Shown here one piece after another: positions 35,064 through 43,621 of a stretch of DNA of 64,000 bases (position 1 is the first letter of the stretch; each line of letters begins with the position of its first letter). The stretch is from an uncultured Dorea sp. (GTDB lineage: Bacteria > Bacillota > Clostridia > Lachnospirales > Lachnospiraceae), in NCBI GenBank assembly GCA_910584265.1, contig CAJTZE010000007.1:1-64000 (forward strand). Reading direction: 5' to 3'. The position numbers and the translations under genes were made by a program. Below the pieces are notes generated by a model. That model was not told the DNA's origin. It saw only the letters and a list, made by a program, of their open reading frames with translations, and made no database searches.

Positions 35064-36212
35064 CTATTCTTCTGTTCCTTCCGCATTCCCGGCTCCGTCT
35101 TCTGCCCCGGCAGGCTCCTTTTCAGCAGTGTCTTCCTCTTCCTCCTCATCTTCCTCGACCTGATCGTCCGTCTTGACTTCATCTGCATAAGGGTCGTTGT
35201 CGTCCACATACATGGTCACGCTGAGCTCGTTGAAATCTATCTTCTTCCATACCTTTTCCATAACACTGATATCTGCATCTTTTCTCCAGCCCTCAATTAC
35301 TTCATCGTATTTTTCCTGCTGGCGCTGGGATATAATATTCTGCTTCTCCGCCTCTGTCGCGTCCTTGTCAAGCAGACTGGTAACCTTAGCCACATACAGG
35401 CCGTTATCATTTTCTACTACTCCTGTCACGCCGCCCTCTTCCAGCTTGTCTGCCGCTTTGGCAAGCTCTGCCGGAATTGTCAGCGTTTCCTCTGCATCAA
35501 ATGTGGCATCCTTTGCCTCATATCCCTTCTCCGTCACATAAGCCGCAAAATCTCCTGCCGCAGCAGCTCCTTCCGCAAACTCCTCCGCCTCTTTCTTAAG
35601 GTCTTCCTTCTCTTCATCCGTCAACGGAGTGCTATTGCCCTCCTCGTCTGTTGTAGTGTAAGAAAACGTTACATACTTCATCGCTTTCTGAGCCGCCTCT
35701 TCGTCGGAAACCTCCATATCCGCCGTTGCCCGGATAGCATCGCCTACTCTCTGTTTGATCGTCAAAAGCGTCAGCAGCCGTTCCACATTCCCGGCAGAGC
35801 CGGATACCTTCTCCTTCTCTTCCAGTCCGTTGGCTTCATCAAATTCCTCCGCGGCTTTCTTGACCGCATTCTCCTCCTGCTCGGAAATCTCTATCTCATA
35901 ATCCTTCATATGGTCCTCCAGAAGATACATATTCTGCAGATCCTCCATAATCTGGTCCTTGACGGATTCCTCATAGGTCTTTCCCTCTTCCGCCTCGCTG
36001 ACCCACATATTATCTCCCATATATCCTGCATACCAGGTCTCATACTGAGCCTGATTCATCCTCGCATAGAAATTAGCAAGGCCTGCGGAAATCTCGTCTC
36101 CGTCCACCGTTGCAACGACCTCATTATCCTCCAATGTCTTGCTGCAGCCGGCAAGCGGCAATACCGCCATCACCCCTGCAAGCGCAAGCACCATGAACCT
36201 CTTCCTCATCAT
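35064..36212 (-). CDS. PrsA-like foldase lipoprotein with an acidic tail
   Basis: A 382-aa exported lipoprotein. The signal peptide MMRKRFMVLALAGVMAVLPL ends in a lipobox (LAGC). A SurA/PrsA-like N-terminal chaperone domain and a weakly conserved central parvulin-type region follow (FDAEETLTIPAELAKAADKL, then GGVTGVVENDNGLYVAKV). The C-terminus is a Glu/Asp-rich tail of about 50 residues. It probably helps fold exported proteins at the membrane. The ATG at 36212 follows AGGAGGATATACG. Pth, Mfd and this gene form a run conserved in Clostridia. Confidence 0.85.
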   Translation of the reverse strand: MMRKRFMVLALAGVMAVLPLAGCSKTLEDNEVVATVDGDEISAGLANFYARMNQAQYETWYAGYMGDNMWVSEAEEGKTYEESVKDQIMEDLQNMYLLEDHMKDYEIEISEQEENAVKKAAEEFDEANGLEEKEKVSGSAGNVERLLTLLTIKQRVGDAIRATADMEVSDEEAAQKAMKYVTFSYTTTDEEGNSTPLTDEEKEDLKKEAEEFAEGAAAAGDFAAYVTEKGYEAKDATFDAEETLTIPAELAKAADKLEEGGVTGVVENDNGLYVAKVTSLLDKDATEAEKQNIISQRQQEKYDEVIEGWRKDADISVMEKVWKKIDFNELSVTMYVDDNDPYADEVKTDDQVEEDEEEEEDTAEKEPAGAEDGAGNAEGTEE

Positions 36213-36265
36213 CGTATATCCTCCTAAACTTTGGCACATCATTTAATCAGTTTAGCATTTTTTCC

Positions 36266-39200
36266 TTATTCAAGCAATGCTTTCATAGAATTTAACACAT
36301 TTTTCACAACCAAAAGAGCGTCTTTTTCCTTGTCTTTTGCACGTTTTCCCCTCTTCTCATAGATAAATACCGGCGGTTCCTCCGCCCGGAAGGTCAAATC
36401 GCCCTTGTATGAGCTGATCAGCTCCGGAATCCGCTCCGGATGCACCTTTGCCCTCTCATACATGGTAAAGGTATACTGCTCGCCCTTCTGCTCTACAGAA
36501 GTCACATAAACACTGTGCGCCAGCGCCTTTAAGCTGGCCGCCTCCAGAAGCTTCATGACCCGCTTTGGGATATCGCCGAACCGGTCGATCAGCTCATCCA
36601 CCATCTCATCCATTTCCTCTTCATTCTCAATAGCCGCGATCCGCTTGTAAATATCCAGCTTCTGATATTCGTTAGAAATATAGGAATCCGGAATAAACGC
36701 ATCCACATTCAGATCCAATGTCGTTGCAAATCCTTCGTCCTCAAGCTCCCCTTTCAGATGCCGGACAGCCTCATTGAGCATTTTGCAGTACAGATCATAT
36801 CCCACAGCCTCCATATGCCCGTGCTGCTCTGCACCAAGGAGATTCCCAGCCCCCCGGATTTCCAGATCACGCATGGCTATCTTAAAGCCGGAGCCCAGAT
36901 CCGTAAATTCCCGGATGGCCGCCAGCCGCTTTTCCGCCTCCTCCCTCAGAAGCTTATTCCTGCGGTAGAGAAGAAAGGCATATGCCATGCGGTTTGAGCG
37001 TCCCACGCGCCCCCTGAGCTGATAGAGCTGGGATAAGCCCAGCCGGTCTGCATCGTGGATGATCATAGTATTTACATTGGAAATATCAAGCCCTGTTTCA
37101 ATAATCGTTGTCGATACCAGCACGTCGATCTCTCCATTGATAAAGTCAAACATAATCTTCTCTAACTGATGCTCCCGCATCTGCCCGTGGGCATAGGCGA
37201 CCTCCACATCCGGAACTAATTTCTGGACATGGGACGTAACCTCCGCTATATCCTCCACACGGTTATATACATAGTACACCTGCCCCTGTCTGGCGCACTC
37301 CCTCTGGATCGCCTCCCTGATCATCTCATCGTTGTATTCCAGCACATAGGTCTGGATCGGCATGCGCTCCTCCGGCGCTTCCTCAAGGACGCTCATATCC
37401 CGGATGCCGATCAGGCTCATATGCAGCGTTCTGGGGATCGGGGTCGCCGTAAGGGTCAGCACATCCACATTTTCCTTCAGCTTCTTGATCTTCTCCTTAT
37501 GCTGTACGCCGAAACGCTGTTCCTCGTCAATGATCAGAAGTCCCAGATCCTTAAACTTAAGATCATCGCTCAGTACCCGGTGTGTACCGATCACAATATC
37601 CACCAGACCCCGTCTGGTATCTTCGATGGTCTTCTTCTGCTGCGCGGAAGTGCGGAATCTGCACATCAGATCCACCCTTACCGGAAATTCCTTCATCCGC
37701 TGCAGAAAAGTATTGTAATGCTGCTGGGCAAGAATGGTGGTAGGTACCAGATACACCACCTGCTTATTCTCCTGTACCGCCTTAAATGCCGCCCGGATGG
37801 CAACCTCGGTCTTTCCGTAGCCCACATCCCCGCAGATCAGCCGGTCCATAATCTTCCTGCTCTGCATATCCCGCTTCACTGCATCAATGGCAAGCTGCTG
37901 ATCCTCCGTTTCCTCGAAAGGAAACATCTCCTCGAACTCCTTCTGCCATACCGTATCCTCGCCGTAGACAAAGCCCTCCTGCTCCTGTCTGGCGGCATAG
38001 AGCTTCACCAGATCCCTTGCTATAAGCTGGACAGCGCTCTTTACATTCCGCTTCGTCTTCGCCCATTCCTGCGTTCCCAAGCGGTTCAGCTTCGGCTTTC
38101 TGGCATCTGCATTTGCATATTTCTGTATCAGGTCAAGCTGGGTTGCCGGAATATAAAGATTCCCTCCCTTTGCATAGGAAATCTTCATATAATCCTTGGA
38201 AATCTTATCCACCTCAATCTTCTCAATTCCCTGATAAATACCCAGTCCATGATTCTCATGGACCACATAGTCGCCGGGCTTTAATTCCGCAAAATCCTGA
38301 ATCCTGCGCCCTTCATATTTCTTTCTCTTCCGTTTCTTCTTCACCTTTCCGAAAATATCGGTCTCCGAGATGACCATAAATTTCAGCATAGGATACTCAT
38401 AGCCCTCCGCCACATAGCCGTAGGCCGCCATAATCTCTCCCGGCTGAACCTCCCTGTCCATCTCGTCACTGTAAAAGCTGCTTAAATTATAGTCCCTCAA
38501 ATCCTCCGCCAGCCGCTTTGCCCTGGTTCTGGACCCGGACAGCAGGATTACCCGGTATCCTGTCCTCTTCAGCCGTTTTAGATCTCTGGTCAGCATCTCA
38601 AAGCTGCTGTTATAGGAGTTCACGCTCTTGGTATGGAGGTTCCACCTTTCCCGTATCTTAAAATCTCCGTATCTGGTATCCAGAGAGGACAGCCCGATAG
38701 CCGGATACTCATTCATCTTCTTCACGATCTCCGCCGCCGGATAGAGGATCATCTCTTCATCCGAAACCTGATAGCCGCTCTCCATCCGTTTCGCCTGAGC
38801 CTCCACAAATTCCTGCTCAATGCCCTCTCCCTTCTCTAAGAGCCTTACCGGCTCATCCAGAAAAAGAAGCGTATCCTCTACCGGAAAATAATCCAGAAAC
38901 GACACCCTCTTAATATCTGCATTCAGAAGCTCATCCGCCGGAAAGATACTAATCTCCTCAAGCTTCTGCACCGAGCGCTGGCTCTCTGCGTCAAAGCTGC
39001 GGATCGAATCTATCTCATCCCCCCACAGCTCGATGCGCACCGGCTGCTCCTCCGTCAGCGGATAAATGTCCAGAATGCCTCCCCGGATGGCAAACTGCCC
39101 CAGGCCGTCTACCTGAACCTCCCGCTCATAGCCTGCCTCTGTCAGACGCTCGGCAATATCCTGAAAATCCAGCATCTCTCCATTTTCCATATGGATCACC

Positions 39201-39604
39201 GCTTTTCCCATCAGCCGCTTTTCCGGAAGGCCGTCCATAAATGCGTCAAAGCTTGTGACCACCGTTACCGGCTCTCCCGACAGGATTGCCTGTACCACCG
39301 TCATCCTCTGCTTTAAAATCTCCTTGCTCCTGATATCCGCCTGATAAAACAAAAAATCCTTCGCCGGATATAAGTAAACCGATTCATCCAGAAAACGGTA
39401 TTCCTCATACACCTGTCTGGCTTTTGACTCACTTGAACAAGCGATGACCTTATAGTTACAGCCATCGCTCAATGCATACATCATATGGGATTTTTGGGAA
39501 TTCACACAGCCGGAAATCTGAAGCACTCCGGCCCCTTCCCTCTTTTTCTTCTGAATCTCCTCGTATTCAGCCAGCCCCAAAAGCGGCTGGGTCAGTGCCT
39601 GCAT
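36266..39604 (-). CDS. mfd: Transcription-repair coupling factor Mfd
   Basis: A 1112-aa DNA translocase that removes RNA polymerase stalled at lesions and recruits UvrA. The N-terminal UvrB-like part (QISGCVNSQKSHMMYALSDG) is followed by the RNA polymerase-interacting domain (GDYVVHENHGLGIYQGIEKI) and a RecG-like translocase with Walker A CGDVGYGKTEVAIR, DEEQ (LLIIDEEQRFGVQHKE), LTLTATPIPRT and QLRGRVGRSNR. A C-terminal autoinhibitory domain ends the protein. The start follows GGAGGAG and lies 7 nt after pth. Confidence 0.98.
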   Translation of the reverse strand: MQALTQPLLGLAEYEEIQKKKREGAGVLQISGCVNSQKSHMMYALSDGCNYKVIACSSESKARQVYEEYRFLDESVYLYPAKDFLFYQADIRSKEILKQRMTVVQAILSGEPVTVVTSFDAFMDGLPEKRLMGKAVIHMENGEMLDFQDIAERLTEAGYEREVQVDGLGQFAIRGGILDIYPLTEEQPVRIELWGDEIDSIRSFDAESQRSVQKLEEISIFPADELLNADIKRVSFLDYFPVEDTLLFLDEPVRLLEKGEGIEQEFVEAQAKRMESGYQVSDEEMILYPAAEIVKKMNEYPAIGLSSLDTRYGDFKIRERWNLHTKSVNSYNSSFEMLTRDLKRLKRTGYRVILLSGSRTRAKRLAEDLRDYNLSSFYSDEMDREVQPGEIMAAYGYVAEGYEYPMLKFMVISETDIFGKVKKKRKRKKYEGRRIQDFAELKPGDYVVHENHGLGIYQGIEKIEVDKISKDYMKISYAKGGNLYIPATQLDLIQKYANADARKPKLNRLGTQEWAKTKRNVKSAVQLIARDLVKLYAARQEQEGFVYGEDTVWQKEFEEMFPFEETEDQQLAIDAVKRDMQSRKIMDRLICGDVGYGKTEVAIRAAFKAVQENKQVVYLVPTTILAQQHYNTFLQRMKEFPVRVDLMCRFRTSAQQKKTIEDTRRGLVDIVIGTHRVLSDDLKFKDLGLLIIDEEQRFGVQHKEKIKKLKENVDVLTLTATPIPRTLHMSLIGIRDMSVLEEAPEERMPIQTYVLEYNDEMIREAIQRECARQGQVYYVYNRVEDIAEVTSHVQKLVPDVEVAYAHGQMREHQLEKIMFDFINGEIDVLVSTTIIETGLDISNVNTMIIHDADRLGLSQLYQLRGRVGRSNRMAYAFLLYRRNKLLREEAEKRLAAIREFTDLGSGFKIAMRDLEIRGAGNLLGAEQHGHMEAVGYDLYCKMLNEAVRHLKGELEDEGFATTLDLNVDAFIPDSYISNEYQKLDIYKRIAAIENEEEMDEMVDELIDRFGDIPKRVMKLLEAASLKALAHSVYVTSVEQKGEQYTFTMYERAKVHPERIPELISSYKGDLTFRAEEPPVFIYEKRGKRAKDKEKDALLVVKNVLNSMKALLE

Positions 39605-39611
39605 CTTACAA

Positions 39612-40193
39612 TTACTCCTCCCGTTTCACCTTTTTATTATACTCGTTCATCGCCTGCTCCAGCTCGCCTGCCGCGAGCAGTTCCACGGCATGTACGGCCC
39701 TTTTATAGCTCTCTTCCATCGTCTCCCTGTCTTCTCCTGAAAAATGTCCCAGCACATAATCTGCCAGATCATACCGGTCAGGCTTTTCTCCCACGCCTAC
39801 CTTTAATCTCTGGAACACATCCGTACCCAGATGGGAAATGATGCTCTTTATTCCATTGTGCCCTCCGGCGCTTCCCTTCTTCCGGATGCGGAGCTGCCCC
39901 ACATCCAGGCTCACATCATCGTAAATGACCAAAAGCTCCGTCTCCACGTCAATCTTATAGAAGTCCGCCAGCCCCCGCACACTCTCCCCGCTTAAATTCA
40001 TAAAGGTCTGGGGCTTCGCAAGCAGGACCTTCCTCCCGGCGATCATGCCCGTTCCCACAAACGCTCTGTTCTTTCGTCCTTCCACAGAAATATTATATTC
40101 ATCTGCAATCTTATCTATCACATCAAATCCCACATTATGCCTTGTCCCCGCATACTGAGCCGTAGGATTCCCAAGCCCGACAATAATAAACAT
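39612..40193 (-). CDS. pth: Peptidyl-tRNA hydrolase
   Basis: A 193-aa enzyme that frees tRNA from peptidyl-tRNA dropped by the ribosome. It starts MFIIVGLGNPTAQYAGTRHN with the catalytic His in the TRHNVGFD motif. KPQTFMNLSGESV and VIYDDVSLDVGQLRIRKKGS, then AGGHNGIKSII, complete the active site. It is upstream of mfd with a 7-nt gap, the usual Firmicute order. Confidence 0.97.
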   Translation of the reverse strand: MFIIVGLGNPTAQYAGTRHNVGFDVIDKIADEYNISVEGRKNRAFVGTGMIAGRKVLLAKPQTFMNLSGESVRGLADFYKIDVETELLVIYDDVSLDVGQLRIRKKGSAGGHNGIKSIISHLGTDVFQRLKVGVGEKPDRYDLADYVLGHFSGEDRETMEESYKRAVHAVELLAAGELEQAMNEYNKKVKREE

Positions 40194-40211
40194 CTCTCTA
40201 CCTCACATCTT

Positions 40212-40560
40212 CGTCATGCCGGCCGCACTCATTTCAGACAGCCGCTGTTGTATAACATTTAATCCTGCCTCAAAGACATCTGCGATCACAGAATCCGAAT
40301 AGCCCTTTTTTTCATATTAATGCCGTCTCCTTTTTACTTCCCAGCTTACTTTCATTATAGATCTTCTCAGAAACCTCACACATCTCCCGATAACCTCCTT
40401 CTTCACATTATAAAAAATGGATTCTTGCGGACAAATCTCCCTGACTCATATCTTCCGGATCGGATGTCTTAAAATAATCCATCAACCTTGCAATATCGCT
40501 TCCGTCATTAATTTCTGCATTCGCTGCGGCCTTACTTCCCTCACTATCAAATCAGAAATA
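40212..40560 (-). pseudogene. Degraded C-terminal remnant of an Rpn-family (PD-(D/E)XK) nuclease
   Basis: On the minus strand the readings KAAANAEINDGSDIARLMDY, FKTSDPEDMSQGDLSARIHF, CEEGGYREMCEVSEKIYNES and KGYSDSVIADVFEAGLNVIQ line up as one protein broken by two stop codons and a frameshift at an A-run. From memory this matches the tail of Rpn-type recombination-promoting nuclease/putative transposase proteins. Nothing readable precedes it in 40561-40802 apart from further stop-ridden sequence. It is clearly dead. Confidence 0.6.
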
Positions 40561-40802
40561 TCCATGATAATGCGGAGTACATGCTGGCAGGCAGAAATGT
40601 CATTTAACCGCGCAGTCACATATTTATCTGCTTCTTTAGTACTTTTATTATAAATATGGCTCGCACATCAGTCAATCATATCGTTATTTTTTTTAATATC
40701 CAATAAGAACCAATGATTCAGAATACTCCATCTGCATATTTGAAAGCCTCCCCGCATACAATTATAGAAACAAAGCTTGATTATCAAATGTGGAGGGTTC
40801 TT

Positions 40803-41234
40803 ATGAGTTCCAAGACCAAAATCGTCGTATTACATATGAAAGAAATCATTTACACAGCCGTATTCGCTGTATTTGCCATAATCCTGATTCTCCTGCTATT
40901 AGTCATGTTCCTGCCAAGAGCAAAGGAAACCAGTGGGAAAGCCGTAAACTATCAGGCGGGAGTTTACACCTCCGACCTGACCCTTGGCAATACTGCCCTT
41001 ACGGTGGAGGTTACAGTAAATGAATCTGAGATTTCCTCTATCCGGTTCGCCAATCTGGAGGAGGATGTCACTGCCATGTACCCTCTCATTCAACCGGCCA
41101 TTGAAGAAATCGCCCAGCAGGTGATTGATACCCAGTCGCTTGAAAATATTTCTTATTCCGAGGATAATCCCTACACATCACAGGTAATCCTGAATGCCAT
41201 TGAAGAAGCATTGAAAAAAGCCGCAGCAAATTGA
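40803..41234 (+). CDS. Membrane-anchored protein, FMN-binding-domain-like, unknown role
   Basis: A 143-aa protein with a single N-terminal membrane helix (about 12-38, IIYTAVFAVFAIILILLLLV) and an outside domain. The domain runs NYQAGVYTSDLTLGNTALTV, EVTVNESEISSIRFANLEED and ends NPYTSQVILNAIEEALKKAA. The order of a G-Y-T start, a V-x-V-N-x-S-x-I strand and a T-S-x-x-I-x-x-A-I end recalls FMN_bind domains, which carry covalently bound flavin, but the usual SGAT motif is replaced by NPYTS. Flavin binding is therefore doubtful. The ATG at 40803 follows GGAGGG. The gene stands alone and ends at a hairpin. Confidence 0.75.
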   Translation: MSSKTKIVVLHMKEIIYTAVFAVFAIILILLLLVMFLPRAKETSGKAVNYQAGVYTSDLTLGNTALTVEVTVNESEISSIRFANLEEDVTAMYPLIQPAIEEIAQQVIDTQSLENISYSEDNPYTSQVILNAIEEALKKAAAN

Positions 41235-41250
41235 ACTGCGGCTTCTTCTT
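41218..41250 (+). terminator. Terminator of the FMN-binding-like gene
   Basis: AAGCCGCAG (41218-41226) pairs with CTGCGGCTT (41236-41244) around a 9-nt loop containing the stop codon, followed by a T-rich tract. Confidence 0.75.
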
Positions 41251-41283
41251 TCTCTTTTCATATTCTGTAGTGCATAGCCTTTC

Positions 41284-41547
41284 TTAACCTTCTACGATCA
41301 GATACTGTCCGCTGGGCAGTACAAATACTTCTGCGGATTCCTCGATTTCTTCCATCGACATACCTTCCACATCCATGCCCTCTTCCTCCAGGAAACGCTT
41401 CGCCTCTTCGATGTTGTTCACAACAACCGCCATACAGTCCTCCAGAAAGGCCTCTGCCTCCTCCATCGTCCCGGCTACCGGGTCATCAAAAAGCTGTCCC
41501 TGTTTTTCCAGAAAAGTCTGCAAACATTCTTCATCGTATTCATACAT
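41284..41547 (-). CDS. Small acidic protein of unknown function
   Basis: An 87-aa, strongly acidic protein (YEYDEECLQTFLEKQGQLFD, then AEAFLEDCMAVVVNNIEEAK, and MEEIEESAEVFVLPSGQYLI). I do not recognise a family with a known role. Alternating helices with a final beta hairpin are likely. No membrane or signal segment is seen. It follows the HAD phosphatase gene by 21 nt on the same strand, so the two are probably cotranscribed. Confidence 0.7.
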   Translation of the reverse strand: MYEYDEECLQTFLEKQGQLFDDPVAGTMEEAEAFLEDCMAVVVNNIEEAKRFLEEEGMDVEGMSMEEIEESAEVFVLPSGQYLIVEG

Positions 41548-41568
41548 AACATATGTCCTCCCTCATGC

Positions 41569-42219
41569 CTATGATATGAATTGTAATATCTGCTCCGGCG
41601 TACTGATGATATATCTTGCCCCCGCATCCGCAAGCACCTGCCTGCTGCGGAATCCCCATTCTACGCCGATGCACCTGACACCTGCCGCAAAACCTGTAGC
41701 AATGTCAACTTCTGAGTCTCCGATATACAGACACTCTTTTCTTGAAGCCCCCATCTTCTCAAGAAGATGATAGATTCCGGCTGGATCCGGCTTTCTGGGA
41801 ACCAAATCTGTCTGTCCCTGAATCTGGTCAAAGATGTCTCTTCCAAATATAGTCTGCACCACATCCACGGTCTGCCCGTGAGGTTTGTTAGAAAGAACTG
41901 CCAGCTTAATGCCCATCTCCTTCAGCGACTTCAACAATTCGGTTATTCCATCATAAGGTGTCACTCGATACGTACAGTTTGCCCCAAATATCCTGCTATA
42001 TACCTGCATTGCCTCATCAATTCTTGATGCACCTTTATCCCCCGCCGCATCCAGTGCGTGCTCCATCAGATACCTTGCCCCGTTTCCAACAAATCTCTCA
42101 CACTGTTTGTCACTGATGGCCGGAAGATCCATCTCCTGCAGGCTCTTATTCACCGAATATAAAATAGACTCCAGCGTATCCGTAAGCGTCCCGTCCAGAT
42201 CAAAAATACAAGCCTTCAT
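41569..42219 (-). CDS. HAD hydrolase, phosphoglycolate phosphatase-like
   Basis: A 216-aa HAD subfamily IA hydrolase. Motif I is ACIFDLDGTLTDTLESI, motif II KLAVLSNKPHGQTVDVV, the motif III Lys lies in LVPRKPDPAGIYHLLEKMG and motif IV is CLYIGDSEVDIATGFAAGV. The wording is closest to Gph/PpaX-type phosphatases, which act on phosphoglycolate or pyrophosphate. It starts a likely two-gene operon with the small acidic protein. Confidence 0.9.
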   Translation of the reverse strand: MKACIFDLDGTLTDTLESILYSVNKSLQEMDLPAISDKQCERFVGNGARYLMEHALDAAGDKGASRIDEAMQVYSRIFGANCTYRVTPYDGITELLKSLKEMGIKLAVLSNKPHGQTVDVVQTIFGRDIFDQIQGQTDLVPRKPDPAGIYHLLEKMGASRKECLYIGDSEVDIATGFAAGVRCIGVEWGFRSRQVLADAGARYIISTPEQILQFIS

Positions 42220-42300
42220 AATCTGCTCCCTTCTATATACATCATAGTATGAAAGAGACGAAAATGCAACCGGGAATCCGGAATCTAAAGAGGATTTTTT

Positions 42301-42639
42301 TCAGTGGGTTTTTTGTTCAGAACCACACCGTCTGCCGGAAATCCACACATTATTTCCTATCGTAACCGGTGCTGTCTGCGTTTTGCAAAATTCAAACAAG
42401 CCATCCTCCTTTGGTTCTCCAAACCGGTCATGGGCATTTGTTGGATGGAAAGCCGTATATATCTGCACATTCGGAGCAATCAAAGCATTATTTCCAATGC
42501 GGATAATATTATCATCCAAAAATGTGCAATTCATATTTATCTCGCAATTATCTCCGAGGTAAATATTATTCCCATAATCAACAAAAAACGGTGCGGTTAT
42601 CCAAAGGTTCTTCCCAATTCCTCCACAAGAAGCCTGCAT
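42301..42639 (-). pseudogene. Truncated sugar O-acetyltransferase (maltose/galactoside type)
   Basis: The frame encodes the middle of a left-handed beta-helix acetyltransferase: NLWITAPFFVDYGNNIYLGD, CEINMNCTFLDDNIIRIGNN and NVQIYTAFHPTNAHDR. The normal N-terminal domain of about 65 residues is missing. At the C-terminus NVWIGGG-type wording turns into ISGRRCGSEQKTH and a stop, so about 60 residues including the last hexapeptide repeats are lost. Without the repeats it cannot form the trimer active site. Confidence 0.85.
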
Positions 42640-42715
42640 TGAAAGGCGGAATGCCTTTCTCTGTTATTTCCAGTAATTATATTGATCACTTATTCATGTA
42701 GCCATTTATGGTTTT

Positions 42716-43492
42716 TTAACTCAGATACTGCTTCATCACCTTCAAAGCTCCTTTCTCCAGACGGCTGACCTGCGCCTGCGAGATCTGGATCATTTCAGCC
42801 ACCTCCATCTGTGTTTTCCCCTCGAAAAAGCGAAGCTCTATGATATACCGTTCCCGCTCCCCCAGATGCTTCATAGCCGCTTCTAAGGACAGATCCTCTA
42901 CCCATTTTTCTTCTTTATTTTTTTTATCGCTGATCTGGTCCATAACATAAAGCGCGTCCCCGCTGTCATTGTATACCGGCTCCTGCAGGCTCATGGGAGC
43001 CTGGATGGCATCCAGCGCAAAGATAATATCCTCCCCGGAGATACCGATTTCTTCCGCAATTTCTTCTACGGTAGGCTCTTTCTGGTGCTGTTTTACGTAG
43101 TTTTCCTTAGCGTAAATCGCCTTATATGCCGTATCCCGCAGGGAACGGCTTACCCTGATGCTGTTATTATCCCGCATATAGCGCCGGATCTCCCCAATGA
43201 TCATCGGCACGGCATAGGTGCTGAATTTTACATCCAGTTCTGTGTTAAAATTATTGATTGCCTTGATCAGTCCGATACAACCAATCTGAAACAGATCATC
43301 CGGATTCTCATTACTGTTTCCAAACCGCTTGATCACACTGAGTACTAATCTTAAGTTTCCCTTAATATATTCCTCTTTGGCTTTTTCATCTCCTGCTTTG
43401 ATACGCGCAAACAAAGCCTCCTTCTCCTGCTCGTTCAGGATAGGAAGCTTTGCTGTATTTACTCCGCATATTTCAACTTTTCCCTGTGCCAT
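42716..43492 (-). CDS. sigG: RNA polymerase sporulation sigma factor SigG
   Basis: Late forespore sigma factor, 258 aa. The characteristic N-terminus KVEICGVNTAKLPILNEQEK identifies SigG. Region 2 ([20 protein letters not shown], then FSTYAVPMIIGEIRRYMRDN), region 3 and region 4 (RYIIELRFFEGKTQMEVAEM, then ISQAQVSRLEKGAL) are complete. A GGGAGG site precedes the ATG. In most spore formers it directly follows sigE; here a beta-CASP nuclease gene lies between. Confidence 0.97.
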   Translation of the reverse strand: MAQGKVEICGVNTAKLPILNEQEKEALFARIKAGDEKAKEEYIKGNLRLVLSVIKRFGNSNENPDDLFQIGCIGLIKAINNFNTELDVKFSTYAVPMIIGEIRRYMRDNNSIRVSRSLRDTAYKAIYAKENYVKQHQKEPTVEEIAEEIGISGEDIIFALDAIQAPMSLQEPVYNDSGDALYVMDQISDKKNKEEKWVEDLSLEAAMKHLGERERYIIELRFFEGKTQMEVAEMIQISQAQVSRLEKGALKVMKQYLS

Positions 43493-43621
43493 AACAGACC
43501 TCCCGCCAGATGTATATTCATCACAGACTGTGATTCTATCTAGTAGAAATTCTGTCCATATGCACTTTAGTTATTCCCCCTTAAGGGAAAATAAAAAAAC
43601 TTTTAGACCTTGACATATAAA

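Noticed and set aside
34965..36227. Plus-strand open frame of 420 codons with many hydrophobic residues
   Set aside because: It is the reverse reading of the acidic PrsA-like gene (Glu/Asp codons read as Leu/Phe/Ile), so the apparent membrane protein is an artefact.
37229..38284. Plus-strand open frame of 351 codons opposite mfd
   Set aside because: Antisense to a fully conserved gene, without homology or a start signal.
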